64,000 nt of DNA from Dreissena polymorpha (GCF_020536995.1 NC_068362.1:96159085-96223084), one strand, 5' to 3'. Shown: positions 1 through 12,303, counted from the first letter of the stretch. Translations and numbers: made by a program. Notes: generated from the letters alone by a model not told the origin.

Positions 1-2463
1 TTCACAAAACAGGTAAGAAAATATAAAATAAAAACCCGTAAACACATTTGTGCATAAAAAGAGAAGATCCATGAGTTCAAGCATATATCCAGCTAAATGT
101 TCACAGTATTCTGCAAGTCCAAACACTTATCACAACCTCTATCGAAGATAGAATGATGACGAGTTTGGTGGAACAATCGTGCATGCATGCCACTTTGATG
201 ACTTTTAAACATAGCTTTTCCCTAATACACATGTATGTCAAATATCTAGTGTCAATGATATCATCTTTATGATCAAATCCTTACGTTCAATGTACGCTAT
301 ATAGTAATTTTCAGAAATTTTACTTAAAAAATGCCTACTTTCGCTTTCGTTGTGGCACGGGAAGCCTCCCGATCGGCTCACTTTTTTGGCACGGGTAGCC
401 TATCAAGTGGTCGATTGACACTGGCATGGGAACATTCGCCACTTTATATATTTGGCATGCATGTGTATCTCATGGAACTGCACATTTGAAGAGGTCAATC
501 ACAGTCACGGTAGTGGCTTTTAATTATTTGCTACTAAAAATAGAGATTTGTTAGAGACAATTATTTTCAAGGGAAGTAATTTATATAACTATAAATCTCA
601 TATTATATATTTCCTTACCAAGAATTGAAGTTCATTTCACAGTTACTGTACAGATTTATTATTTTGATTATTTATAACTCAAATGATTGATTTGTAAAAG
701 TTTTTTTGTTAAATGATATAATTATAATTTCTTTGATGTTTGTTACATACCTCTGGACTTATGTCCATAGATATATGAAAAAGAAAAAAAAACTCTGGCT
801 ATGATCTCTTTTAAACCACAGGCCTTGGTTGTCAGTGATGTCTGACATGGTCATAATTAACTATTAACAGGGCCCCCCCCCCGGTTGGATTGGACAAAAT
901 TCAAGGGAAGTAATAAGCTTTAAAGGGAGATGATTTCTTTACCTGCCAAATGATAAATAGCAACTTTATTTCAAAGCGGTGCAATAGGGGGCATTGTGTT
1001 TCTGACGAACACATCTCTTGATATAATTATCATTTCTTACCAATTCAAATCGACACGCGACAATCTACTTGGCACTATCCGGATGCCGTATTTAACAAGT
1101 GTTAAAATTATTGATAGTAAAAATTTAAAATGTCAGAATTTTGTACGTAAATATCACTTTTAACGTAATTATTTGGACTAACGCTATCGGCTACATGTTT
1201 GTGGTATCTTTATGTAAATGTATAAATCCGTCAGTAATGAAAATCGCGTTGATAAATTGCTGAAATAATGAACACATATTGGTGCCACGTGTTTACAGTA
1301 CGTAATGCAAAAACCAAAGATTCGTTAAAATGCCACGAGTTCATGAATTTTCTCGTGCAAGTCAAGTAACTTTTCGCCGGCTTGCCTCAGATTTTCAAAA
1401 GGGCCCATTTTAAAACGTCCTTTTAAAACGGCTTTTTAAAAGAGGATGAACCAGTCAACAAGTATCATGACATCCCTGTCCATTGACTCAGACTAGTTGC
1501 TTCCTGGTTCACTGAGCCCTGGTATCAACGTTTATTCATTTGATATCAATGTTATCTTTCAATTTTCGCCAATAGCTATGCTCAATATTGAATAATTATC
1601 TCCCTTTTTAAAGCTTATTACTTCCCTTAAATTTGTATTTTTTACCGTAGACCGTAAAGGATGACCTTGACCTTTTACCACAATGTGTTTGTCAGAAACA
1701 CAATGCCGCCTACTGCGCCACTTTGATCTATTTAACAAAAAGATATATGTGGGCAGGTCAGATAACTATGTCCATTTAAAGCTTATTACTTCCCTTGACT
1801 TTGTTTTTTCGACCCTAGACCTTGAAGGATGATGTTCATCTTTAAATTTTACCACTCAAAATGTGCAGCTCCATGAGATACACATGCATGCCAAATATCA
1901 AGGTGCTATCTTCAATATTTAAAAAGTTATGGCCAATGTTAAGGTTTTAGCACGACGCCTACGGCGGACGACAAGCTGGATATCACAATAGCTCCGGTTT
2001 TCTCCGAAAACAGCCTCGCTAAAAAATGAAATGGAGAGGGTTCCCATGCCAGTGTCAATGGACGACTAGATAGGCTACCCGTGCAAGAAAAGTGAGCCGA
2101 TCGAGAGGCTTCCTGTGCCACAACAAAAGCGAAAGTAGGCATTTTTTAAGTAAAATTAATGAAAATTACTATATAGCGTACATTTAACGTAATGATTTGA
2201 TCATAAAGATGCTATCAATGACACTAGATATTTGACATATTAGGGAAAAGCTATGATAAAGAGTCATCAAAGTGGCATGTATGCACGATTGTTCCACCAA
2301 CCTCGTCATCATTCCATCTTCGATAAAGGTTGTGATATGTGTTTGGACCTGCGGAATACTGTGAACATCTAGCTGGATATATGCTTCAACTCATGGACCT
2401 CCTCTTTTTATGCACAAATGTGTTTACAGGTTTCAATTTTATATTTTCTTACCTGTTTTGTGA
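1..2463. repeat. Large inverted repeat, cut by the window edge
   Basis: The right arm (about 1857-2463) is the reverse complement of the left arm (1 to about 487), with indels. For example TTCACAAAACAGGTAAGAAA at 1 mirrors TTTTCTTACCTGTTTTGTGAA near 2445. The right arm carries about 120 extra bases. The middle contains two opposed copies of a motif with AAGCTTATTACTTCCCTT near 910 and 1615. No coding capacity is seen. It is probably a foldback-type non-autonomous transposon whose outer left end lies outside the window. Confidence 0.75.
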
Positions 2464-2466
2464 ATG

Positions 2467-2870
2467 AATATCATCCATTTTCTTATATATAACAGAGAGG
2501 CAGCCGAGAATGAACAGAGAGGCAGCATTTTGACAGAGAGGCCACCGATATGCATCTACACAGTGAGCTGTGTTTGTCAGAAACACAATGCCCCTTTTTC
2601 GCCGCTTTGAAATAAAATTTCAATACATCATTTGACAGGTTTAGAAATTATCTCCGTTTTAAAGCTTATTACTTCCCTTGGATTGTATTTTTTTACTTTA
2701 CAAAATGTGCAGCTTCATGAGATACACATGCACGCTAAATATCAAGTTGCTATCTTCAATATTGCAAAAGTTATGGCCATTGTTAAAGTTTTCAGACGGA
2801 CAGACTGACGGACAGTTCAACAGTTATATGCCATCCTACCGGGGGCATAAAAATTACTGGTCATGTTGAG
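2467..2870 (+). repeat. Interspersed repeat ending in a GGGGGCATAAAAA tail
   Basis: It shares GTGTTTGTCAGAAACACAAT and AAGCTTATTACTTCCCTTG with the middle of the 1-2463 repeat. It ends with a GACGGACAGACTGACGGACAG stretch and TACCGGGGGCATAAAAA. No gene is seen; 2871-3256 is AT-rich with nothing recognisable. Confidence 0.55.
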
Positions 2871-3256
2871 TAAACAATCTCTATAACACATGTACAAAGT
2901 TGACAACTATTGCCTAGTAAATAGTACACAGCTTTTTTAAACAAATGTTTTACTAACTTAGAATTATAAGCCAGTAAATGAAGAACTTCTGTAAAGTCAT
3001 TCAAATGTGTGGGTTATAAATTTCTCCTCCTTAGGACTGCAGTCTAAAATCTTTTTCCAGACGAAAGTCACCTGTATATATTTAATGTCAAATATTTGCT
3101 GTGGTCATAAATCTGCCTATTTGTGGGAGGAAAAAAGTGTGACTTCGCAGTATTAACCGACATGGGATTTTACTTTATGATATTGCAATAGTGGACAAAC
3201 TCAAGTAGTTTTGTTAACATTGGAAATGGCTTCCCAAAAACAAATCATTACCTACC

Positions 3257-3977
3257 CAGGGATATAGATAACAGGCGTATTTGCGTTATTACGCAATTAA
3301 AATAACTAAAAACGTAATTAATTTCAAAATAAAGCGTACAAAAACGCAAATACAAATTTAATAACATAATTCCCGTAAAAAACCTTGTGTCACAAAACGC
3401 AATTCTTACGAAAACCGGGCGTATGTTTTAGACTGGTTATTTTCCGTACAAAAATGTACCGGATAGTTTATATGCCGTCCTATGAAAAAAAGAAGGCAGT
3501 CTTTCCAGCGGTTATCAATCTTTGGGGTATTATTGTAATTATTTGTAGACCTGTCCGATTTCTACTTTCATTTTCAAGGTATTCAATTCAAAATGACCTG
3601 AAAACGGGGTGCATCGTTTGAACAGCCATAACTTCATCAATTGTGCAGCGATTTTCACAAACTCGGTATATTGAACGCAAAAAATGAATGAACTTTGATA
3701 AGAAATTCAGTAATTGTTTGTTGTTGTGTACAGTTACCTTTTTGAATTCCATTTGTATAAATAATATTGTAACCTTAGTAGATTTTTATTATATTATATA
3801 TGTCATTCCCTTAATTACCCAATTGAGTTAAAAAACCGCGGTTGAAAAACACAATTAAGCTCAAAAGTAGGGGGTGAAATTTTTCGCTAAAACTCTATTG
3901 AATTTTCAAAAACCCTATTGTTGTAAAAAACAGGGGGTGAATTACCCAATATACCCCAAAAGTTATCTATAGCCCTG
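3257..3977. mobile_element. hAT-like TIR element at the BOD1-like exon 5 donor
   Basis: The ends are CAGGGATATAGATAAC and its near reverse complement GTTATCTATAGCCCTG. CCTACC flanks both sides (3251-3256 and 3978-3983). The right-hand copy holds the exon 5 splice donor of the minus-strand gene. The interior is non-coding, with alternating GCGTATTTGCGTTATTACGC and plain GGGGGTGAA motifs. A related end occurs near 62960. Confidence 0.75.
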
Positions 3978-3982
3978 CCTAC

Positions 3983-4211
3983 CTAACAAAGCATTCAGTC
4001 CTTTACTAGGCGACTGCTTGGAGTTACTCAAGGCCTGTGCAATGATGGCGGCAGTGGTGGGTGGAATCATGTGCATGATCCCTGCAGCTGCCGGAGGGGG
4101 AACCGTGATACCGGTCCCTGGTGGTGGAATGGAGAACCCTTGGAAGGGGTTACCAATCTGTCCTTGGACAAACATGGGCGGGAATCCTGCACTGATCGAT
4201 GCATTCCAGCC
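3983..4211 (-). CDS. BOD1-like exon 5 (last visible)
   Basis: Encodes GWNASISAGFPPMFVQGQ, a PPPGTG...VPPPAAAG stretch and SNSKQSPSKGLNALL. The acceptor was chosen because only this one (TTGCATTAAG) is in phase 0 with exon 4. The exon ends one base into a codon at a GTAGGC donor. That donor lies inside a short repeat flanking a transposon (see 3257-3977). No continuation is visible at 1-3982. Confidence 0.75.
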
Positions 4212-7200
4212 CTTAATGCAAATAAGCAAAATTGATGAAGAACATTGCTTACAAAAATAGGGGCATTAACATAAAAAGGCTAATAGAGCATAATTTATCT
4301 TAAGCATATAGGAAAACTTTATAATTCATACATAATTTTAGGTGATTTACTGAATAAAATCTTAATAATGAATAAAAACATTTTTTAACCTACATAAAGC
4401 CAAGCAAGTGAAAGTCTCATACAAGTGTGTATTAATTCTTTATAACCAGAAAGCAAAGCATATCAGACAGAAAGAACAAATATCAAAATGACGTCTGGAA
4501 TACCTGTGGAAGGAAAGGGAAGTTCTGTTGGCTGATGCCCTGGAATTGGAGGCCACCAGAGTACTGGGCGCCGGTCTGGGAAGGCCCGGGTCCCAGGATG
4601 CTGCCTGGATTGAACTGGCCTAAGGAGAGGCTGGTCGGGGGCATGAACTGACCCATCAAGGCTGGAGAGCTGGTGCTGGGGAACATGTTGCCTGCTGGAG
4701 AATGCAATGTTATGTGACATATCTGCCATCCTCCTTAAATGGTGATTCAAATTAAGGATGGTGTAATTATATGGGTCTTTTTGTTGTCAATAAGCGTATA
4801 TTGGTCATACCACAGGGGGCAGTATCTCTATTCACTCTTTTCTTGGCTGAGCTGATCCAGTGGACTGATGTTCTTGAATAAGAGGCATGGAAAGTATGAA
4901 CTAATTTTATTACCAATTTATGATCAATCTCCACACAAGTTATGTTTCCAGGGTGCATAATCACAAACCCATGCTTAGACTCAATAATAAAGGATAATTT
5001 TAGACTCAATAAAATACCTTAGAGTTTGCATATATTGTGGCTAAAGATGGCGCATTATCATTTACATATTGTTCATAACGAGAAATAACATAATTCAAGG
5101 TGTTAAATGCCATGGACAACTTGATTTTCAAGTAATTTTAGTACATTTTTTGCAAAAATAAGTTGATGAATATGGGCCTGGGCTGGGAATCGAACCTGTG
5201 AGCTGCAGAATTGTAGTCTGACGCTCTTCCAAGCTAGCAGACATGGGTTAAATGCTGAAGGCAATACTTCCAAGCTAGCAGACTTGGGTTAAGTGCTCAA
5301 GGCAATACTTCCAAGCTAGCAGACATGGGTTAAATGCCCAAGCAAATACTTATAAGCTAGCAAACATGGGTAAAATGCTCAAGGTAGTGTTTTATCCAGG
5401 CCGTTTTAGCGTGGCGCGGCGCCACGCCGCTTTTTTGAAGCGCCTCGCTGCCCCTTTCAAAGCAAATCAGCGCCACGCTGCCCTTTTCAAAGGCCGCCGC
5501 CCTGTTTTCCGCCGTGCGCGACCTTATTGTTACATCTTAATTGCCTCTTAACCAAGCTTCTAAGCCAACTATTATCAGCGAAGATTCGCGCGGTTGTGAA
5601 TACGTCATGCGTGAATAACCATGTGTCAATATCAATCGATAATTTCTGTGGCTTTGTAACACTAATCGGTCCGGATACAATCGTGCACAGTTACTTAGGA
5701 CACTTGATGAAAACCTCGATGTTATTCACGTGGAAATTGTGCATTTCATGCATAATTCAGTTATATCAAAACATTTATTTTTACGCGTAATTAAATTTAA
5801 AAAAAACACCAGTTGTATCTGTAAAATATTGATTTGATTTCAATTTAATGCAAATAAAATAAAATTAATTTACAGGGCTTGCACTAAGCGGCGTACGGCC
5901 GTATATTACGCCCGATAATTGTTTCCATACGCCGATTACAAAACCCCATGACGTCCACTGTACTTCCTGAAAATTGGCCATACGCCGAAAATAGCAACCC
6001 GTGACATATTAAAGCTGTCGATTAAAATAACGCTCCGCCTCCTATCCAATACATTTGGCGCAGGCTCATATTAAAGCTGGTGATTAAAATAACGCTCCGC
6101 CTCCTATCCAATACAATTGGCGCAGGCTCACAGTAGATGTGTGTTGATGAATTGTAGCAGACGACAATCTTAACACGTTTGCTGTTCACGGTTAGGCAGA
6201 CCGCGCTTAATTGGAGCACGTGCTTGTTTATTGTCACGATGTTTTGATTACAATAACGTGTGAATGTCGGCAAAGAAGTTGATACCCCGTCTTGGACCCT
6301 GTTTGGACAAAAGTTGTTAATTGTTGTAACAGTAGTAGGCCTGCACCATTGGTTCAATTAAAAACATTATGACCCGTTTGTAACTTGTCAAAATATGTTA
6401 ATTGGCAAACACAGATATGAATTTTACAAAAATATTTAACTGGTACCACTTATCATTCGTGTTTAGAATGTCGCAACGTACGCTGTCCGATTTTGGCATT
6501 CCACTTTCGACGAAACGTAAATTAGAAATTGATGCAAATTGCTTTGTAAGCAAAACAAGTTTATATCGGAGACCAATTAACGTGTATTGAATTAATTGAC
6601 AATGAACAAAAGACAGTACGGCGCCGTTCCTAGTTACACTTTGTGCGAAATAAAATGTACACAATACAACACGTGGTCATGAAAACAATGTCATTACGCA
6701 GAACTTTCTGACTATTCAACAAAGTGTTAGTGTTTGTGAATCTCCAGTTAAGATGCATATAAAGGACTTGTTTGTGCAATGTATGTAACGTTTTAAATAT
6801 AAATAATTGTTTAGTTTAAATAATTGTTTAAGAGGGTAACTCATTTAACAGTATTCTAAGACTTCTTTGAAAAGCTATAGTTTGTATAAGATATATATCC
6901 TATGGTGTTTAATCTTGTTTTTTGTTACTACATGAAAATATAAAAACACATAATAAAATATACATTCTGGATTTTGTTGGTTTAATTATTCAACAATAAA
7001 TCTCAAAACTATACATACAATGTTTGTGTGTAACAAAGCTTGTTATTAAGTCACTATACAGATATATTTGTGCCCTTTTTATGGATGTCGCGCGCTAAAG
7101 TGCCCTTTTTTGAAATTTTGCACCACGCCCTTTTTCCTTCCTGTATAAAACACTAGCTCAAGGCAATACTTCCAAGCTAGCAAACATGGGTTAAATGCTC

Positions 7201-10200
7201 AAGGCAATACTTCCAAGCTAGCAAACATGGGTTAAATTTTCAAGGCAATACTTCCAAGCTAGAAGACATGGGCTAAATGCTCAAGGCAATACTTCCAAGC
7301 TAGCAGACATGGGTTAAATGCTCAAGGCAATAAAGGGGCTAATCTGAAATATTTCCCAGGGTTAAATGCTCAGGGCAATAAAGGGGCTAATCTGAAATAT
7401 TTCCCATCAATAAAGATACCCACACTTTCAAACACACAAACCCAGACATCACAACTATATTTTCTGAAAATTGTTAAATACCTGAACATTTTTTTTATTA
7501 TGAGAGTGAGATAAGACTTCACAGGAAGTTCAATCTAAAATTCAATATTTTAAAAGAAGTTGAAAATTGAATACAACAATATTAATCTACCACCTTCCCT
7601 GTTGTAAAGCCTTACATATTCATTTCCTAAATTAATCAAAACAATATGAATGTTTCCAATCAAACGCGCCCTAAATATGAAAGAAGACAAAAATATGCTC
7701 CACAAATTTAAATAAATATTCATAACAACTAGCATAATGCCACCATTTTGTTTCTTACATGTTATGCCAGTATTTCAGTATACATGTAGATTACCGGTAC
7801 TCACTGGGAGGGGGAGAGTTAAAGTTGATGTTCATGAGCTGCACAGGGGTGTCAGGAGACTTCATAAGCTTCTCATGCTGTTCTTGCTGCTTCCTCTTCA
7901 GCGCATTCTTGTGCTCAGTGAGGCTTATACCCAGCACGTCGCACGTCACCTCGTCCGTCTTCGGCTTGATTAACTGCATAATCTTGGGGTTGACGATTTG
8001 TTCTACAATACGCTCCACTCCTTTGTTTAGCATTCCAGTTCTGAGCGGAAATTAGAAATAAACGGGTGTAATATTAAAGAGACACAATGGAAAGACATCA
8101 ATGTACCACAAAATATGTTAATTAGACATTTCACCAATGAGGGGCTATTGACTTATATCAGTATTAAAAAACACATTTAAAAACTGCTTATTAGTTTTGC
8201 TAATTTGTTGTGGTTGTTTTTTTCAATTTACCCGGTATATAAATACATTTTTTTTATTTCAAAATATAGAAAATTTCTATAAATTCATGCTGTTTTCTAT
8301 TAGTTACTTTCAAAATTAAACCTTACTAATTGTGTTCCCATATTACTGCATCATGTTAAAAGTATACCCAAATGTGATTTTTAGGTGCATCTTTTCCCTT
8401 TTTGAAGGCTATGGCCCAGTCACCCCAACCCTATAAAACCCCATAGCTGTTTTCCTCATTATCTATATGTTGACTTAAACTAATATTCACTAACATGTAC
8501 ATATATCTGTATAGACCAGTAAATAACAACATTGAAATTACATGTATTCTGTCATCTCTGTCCAACTAATTCATTAAAAAAGCATTATTGAAAAACGTCC
8601 ACATTACTTACTGGTTTATTTGTCTTCTGAGATTTTCTCTCAGCTGGTTTTTGTTTAGGTTTTGGCTCCATTTCTGCTGACTTAAAAATCTGTCCACATA
8701 GGACTCAACACGCTGTTGGAGGTTTTGGTAGGCTGGCTGAAAACCACATGTCACATTAAAAAGAGAGCCGTAAATCAGCATGCGTAGGAACAGGGGGGCA
8801 GTCTTGTGGTAATTTTTGGGGCTGATAGTTTTCTATATTAAAGTAAAAAACGTCGAACCAACACCCTCCCTGGAAATCAGGTTTTTATAAAAATCAAAAT
8901 CACTTACAAGTATTTAATATATATTCTGCAAAAAAAAATACTGGCGGTACTTGACATCCAACAATTGTAAAACAATTATTATTCAAAGGGCCCTTATTTG
9001 TGAGGATCTTAAGGTTGGAATGAACAACAATCATAAGTTTACTATTGATAGTCATTTTACAAATGAATCCTTTTATATGTAAAACAAGAGCTGTCTCCAT
9101 AGGATGACGTATGCCGCCGAAAAAAGCTTTGATAGTTATGTAAGACAGCTAAATAACAGAACACATTTTTAAAACTTAAATGCTGACCCTAAGATCAAGG
9201 TCAAGGTCAAAGGGGTCAAATTTGTGAGCGTATGGGAAGGCCATGTCCATATACACATGTATACCAATTATGAAGGTAACATCTGAAGCGACATAGAAGT
9301 TATAAGCATTTTTTTAAACCTAAACACAGATTTCGAAACCTAAGCGCGGACCCTAAGTTCAAGGTCAAGGTGAAAGGTGTCAAAATTTGTGTGCGTATGG
9401 AAAAGCCTTGCCCATATACACATGCATATCAAATACGAAGGTTACATCTGAAGCGACATTGAAGTTATGAGCATTTTTCGCCCTTCTTCGGGGCCATAAT
9501 AAAAATTTGCAATTAGACATGTAAGCATTCCTTCAAGCATTATTGTATTAATCTACCCGTAGTTTGATCTGTATTTGTTCACACCTCCATGTGTTTGAAA
9601 AACATAAATATCGTGACAAAGACCCACCATGCTCAAAAACAATGGTAAGAGTTAAACGTTGGACAACCAGGAGCCAAAAATGGGGGCAAAAACTTCTTAC
9701 AACAAATAAACACTTAATTGAACTTGACACAATGATTTATTTCTTACAACTTGTTTAAACTTCTCATAGCAGCTACTTAAAGGTGCAAATTTAACATTAA
9801 CATTACATTGTATGAATAGGGTTCTTTTCTGCAATGCTGTTCATTTTGCTTCCTTACACCTGTTAAAAATACTGTCGATATTTCATAACTTGATAAATGT
9901 TTTTATTTTCGCAATATGGTCATCAAATTTACCGTGTCCTTAAACGAACTCCCATAAAGCAACACTTTACCATGTGATCTGTAGTTCACTATTTACTAGG
10001 ACCAGTCTTCACGCTAAATATTTTAGCCAAATAGCCCTTCGGGCTAATACGATGGAATTTTGAATAGCCCGAAGACATGTTCAATAGCCCGAGGAGGTCA
10101 ATTTAAATTTTATGACTTTTTTGGCCAGGAACACCAAAATAGTTATTAACAATCAGAAAATCTACTTCCATTAGTAAAAACAGATGCATGTGATTACAGT

Positions 10201-12213
10201 AATAAAGGGTATAATGTTTCCTTTTGAAATGCATTTTATACAAAATGCACCAGATAATTATGCTGTTTATTGTAACTTTATTATTACACATGTTCTCATT
10301 CAATGATTCCATTAATCAGTTTGACCGGTGTTTTGTTTTATTTTAAAGCGAATTATTATCATGTTTAAAAAATATCCGAAAAACTTCAAAAATACATCAG
10401 CCTATTAAAATAACAGATTATTATCGTATTATTACTAGGACAATCGCCGGTGAATTTCTGAATTGTCGGCATGTGACTTCAGAACAAAAGGCCACTGGGT
10501 GTGTTAATTGCCCAATCTACAAGTGACAATGTCTGCTTCTTTAATTTACTCCCGATGTTTTGATAAGCATGTGTCAACCGTGAAAAGTATTGTATATTCG
10601 TAAACAGATTATAAGTAGCAAAATAGGTCACGTAGCAGAACGAGATTACAGAATAAACGAAAGTACTACAATTATTAATAATACATTAAAAAAACTTATT
10701 CTAATGCGCAAAAATAATTGATTAAAACACATGGAAACCTACCTGTAATAAGTATCAATTTGTTTTAACCCAATGCGTACAATATCCCTTACAGACTCTT
10801 TAATTTTTATTGAAAAAATTACTTGTCCATTTTTCATGAATTATAAATACATTTTCGGAAAACGCTTCTCAAATTAAATACGCTTCTAGATTGGTCATTA
10901 TTTTAAAACATTACGAAGTGCCCGATGCGCGAACATCCCGGAACGTGATCTACACATGTTCAGTTTGAATAACCTCATCTTGGTTGGGCGTCAATTGCAT
11001 CATTACTTTAAATAGCAACATACCCGGATGCTTACACGACAGTTTAGAAAAATGGCGGCCGCATGCTTTAAAACGTCATTTTAGGCATTTAAATAGCAAA
11101 TTTAAACGTGCTTCTTAAAAACGCGTATAAATCAGGTTATTGATATGACGCTCAAATATTTAATCGACCGATCGGGCTATTTTATTAGCATTTAGGATCG
11201 ACCGACTGCCCAAGAATCGACTCGGGCTTATAGGCTAATTCGAAGACTGACTAGGACAGTCAGTATTTCTTAACCATTCTGAAACTGGAATGTTATTTAT
11301 ATCCATTGTTATTTGATTAAAAGTAATTTCTTTTCAATTTGTTTTTCACTGATTTGTCAATCATCAAAATTGGTGACAGTTGTTTGTTCTTCGATAATCT
11401 TCAGAATAACGCCATTTGCAGAAAAATCAGCAGAGGCATTAACAAAACATGTTCAAAGACTGATATTGATTAGAAGACGGTGAATTTCCGTGAAATGACA
11501 GCAATTGACGTAGCTGGTTACAAGTGGCTGCCAGTGTAATATGCAGAGAGGTTTCAAACATCACCAATCACCAATTTTTCTAAAAATTTACACAAATCCC
11601 AGAAATAATCCTTGGGAAAAAATGGATCACAGAAAAATCATGCCTCTGCTGTATATTCACTTAAATACTAGGAAACCTCTCCACTGAGGGCAATTAGATA
11701 TTCAAAGTATTTCACTAACTAGCAAATAGCGAAATGTATACTGAACTTAAATTAAAAAACATAAGTTCTTTTTTATTAATGGTCTCATATCTGGACGCCA
11801 AAACACAAAAGCGGGGCTGTCCCACCGAGATCAAAACGTCTGACATGTATGTCTGACATAAAACTTTGACCAGTCAGACCAAATGTTAAGTTTCGGTAAC
11901 TCTAGATTTATTATTCAAATTACAACATGTGAACAGTCAAATCTGAAAGGCTTTTTCCATACGTTGAGTTTATTATGTACGATTCAAATTAAAATACCAT
12001 TTAATTCATTATATTTTAAAATACAATGATTTACCTAATACAGAAGCCTCTTGATGATCATAAATGATCGCGAAAACACATTACCTTTGTGTCGGCGTCA
12101 GCAACGAATTCCTTTCTGAACTGGTCAAAATATCCCTTGGATTTCAGTTCATATATTATTTTCTCGACCACTTCAGGGTCTGATTGTTTTTCTTTTGTTG
12201 ACCCTGATGTCAT
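3983..12213 (-). CDS. BOD1/BOD1L1-like protein (Shg1 domain), 5' five exons, partial
   Basis: Five exons read right to left on the minus strand and join in phase: 12213-12085, 8736-8612, 8040-7805, 4691-4504, 4211-3983. They give 302 codons, and the gene continues past the left edge. Exons 1-3 encode a COMPASS-Shg1/BOD1 domain: GYFDQFRKEF, then DADTK joined to PAYQNLQQRVESYVDRF, then NKNQL, GMLNKGVERIVEQIVNPK and IKPK. These align with vertebrate BOD1 (DQFRRDCLADVDTKPAYQNL, LNKNQLRNGI, GMLEAGVDRI). BOD1 proteins protect kinetochore phosphorylation by restraining PP2A-B56. BOD1L1 acts at stalled forks and with SET1 complexes. Residues after about 165 are proline-, glycine- and glutamine-rich and probably disordered. 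The missing C-terminus decides between a short BOD1 and a long BOD1L1; the low-complexity extension argues against a minimal BOD1. The gene is divergent from BNIP3, 6.5 kb apart. Confidence 0.88.
4504..4691 (-). CDS. BOD1-like exon 4
   Basis: Encodes a low-complexity segment, NMFPSTSSPALMGQFMPP through GISQQNFPFLPQ. The donor is CAG then GTATTC, phase 0. Two acceptors three bases apart (CAGCAG) are both in frame, so a one-residue NAGNAG alternative is possible. Confidence 0.78.
5174..5240 (-). repeat. tRNA-like sequence (SINE head)
   Basis: Read on the minus strand it contains TAGCTTGGAAGAGCG (A box) and GGTTCGATTCC (B box) at tRNA spacing. The anticodon arm pairs imperfectly, so this is a tRNA-derived repeat or pseudogene, not a functional tRNA. 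It leads directly into the 41-bp minisatellite. Confidence 0.55.
5222..5384 (+). repeat. 41-bp minisatellite, left part
   Basis: About four units built on CTTCCAAGCTAGCAGACATG plus GGTTAAATGCTCAAGGCAATA. The array resumes at 7156 after a transposon insertion. Confidence 0.8.
5385..7155. mobile_element. hAT-like non-autonomous element, 1.77 kb
   Basis: The terminal repeats are TAGTGTTTTATCCAGG and CCTGTATAAAACACTA. They are flanked by a perfect 8-bp duplication GCTCAAGG (5377-5384 and 7156-7163), the size hAT transposases make. Subterminal DNA repeats GCCCTTTT-like motifs at both ends. The interior has no transposase. It holds a tandem pair near 6015-6130 (CGCTCCGCCTCCTATCCAAT) and a module of about 300 bp shared with the element at 51835-53035. 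Confidence 0.85.
7156..7395 (+). repeat. 41-bp minisatellite, right part
   Basis: Continues the 5222-5384 array for about four units. It then changes to a variant with GGCAATAAAGGGGCTAATCTG repeated twice. All of it is in BOD1-like intron 3. Confidence 0.8.
7805..8040 (-). CDS. BOD1-like exon 3
   Basis: The acceptor is CCGCTCAG. The exon encodes TGMLNKGVERIVEQIVNPK and then a basic, glutamine-rich helix (KRKQQEQHEKLMK), ending NFNSPPP at a GTGAGT donor. A competing donor 9 bp downstream (GTAATC) does not match the phase of the next exon. Confidence 0.85.
8041..8611 (-). other. BOD1-like intron 2
   Basis: AT-rich intron sequence between exons 3 and 2. I see no repeat or RNA gene in it. Confidence 0.6.
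8612..8736 (-). CDS. BOD1-like exon 2
   Basis: The acceptor (GGTTTTCAG) precedes PAYQNLQQRVESYVDRF and the exon ends NQLRENLRRQIN at a GTAAGT donor, leaving two bases. This is the middle of the Shg1 domain. Confidence 0.88.
9086..9502. repeat. Interspersed repeat with duplicated core
   Basis: Opens with AACAAGAGCTGTCTCCATAG and closes with TTCGGGGCCATAATAAAAA. Inside, two diverged units of about 170 bp share CCCTAAG-TCAAGGTCAAGGT and CATATACACATG. It lies in BOD1-like intron 1; 9503-10002 shows nothing recognisable. Confidence 0.6.
10003..11249. mobile_element. hAT-like non-autonomous element, 1.25 kb
   Basis: The ends are CAGTCTTCACGC and, at the right, ATTCGAAGACTG. A perfect 8-bp duplication ACTAGGAC flanks it (9995-10002 and 11250-11257). 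Subterminal AGCCCGAAG/TAGCCC motifs recur at both ends, as in hAT transposase-binding regions. There is no ORF of note. It sits in BOD1-like intron 1; 11258-12084 holds no recognised feature. Confidence 0.85.
12085..12213 (-). CDS. BOD1-like exon 1 (start codon)
   Basis: The ATG is at 12213 and the exon runs 43 codons to a phase-0 donor (ACAAAG then GTAATG). The product starts MTSGSTKEKQSDPEVV and carries the Shg1 hallmark SKGYFDQFRKEF followed by DADTK. No other in-frame ATG precedes this block. Confidence 0.88.
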
Positions 12214-12303
12214 TCTGGATTACATTTTTCGTATTTACAAACAAAATCTGTGCTTCCAAAACGCTGTAAGCTGACGGTTATACACTACTAAAGTTCGTGT
12301 GTG

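Noticed and set aside
4018-4260. 80-codon plus-strand frame rich in glycine and proline
   Set aside because: Antisense shadow of BOD1-like exon 5.
5174-5240. Functional tRNA gene
   Set aside because: Only the A and B boxes fit. The anticodon stem has a mismatch and the acceptor stem does not pair, so it is called tRNA-derived.
7759-8055. 98-codon plus-strand frame
   Set aside because: Antisense shadow of BOD1-like exon 3, whose minus-strand reading has clear homology and splice sites.
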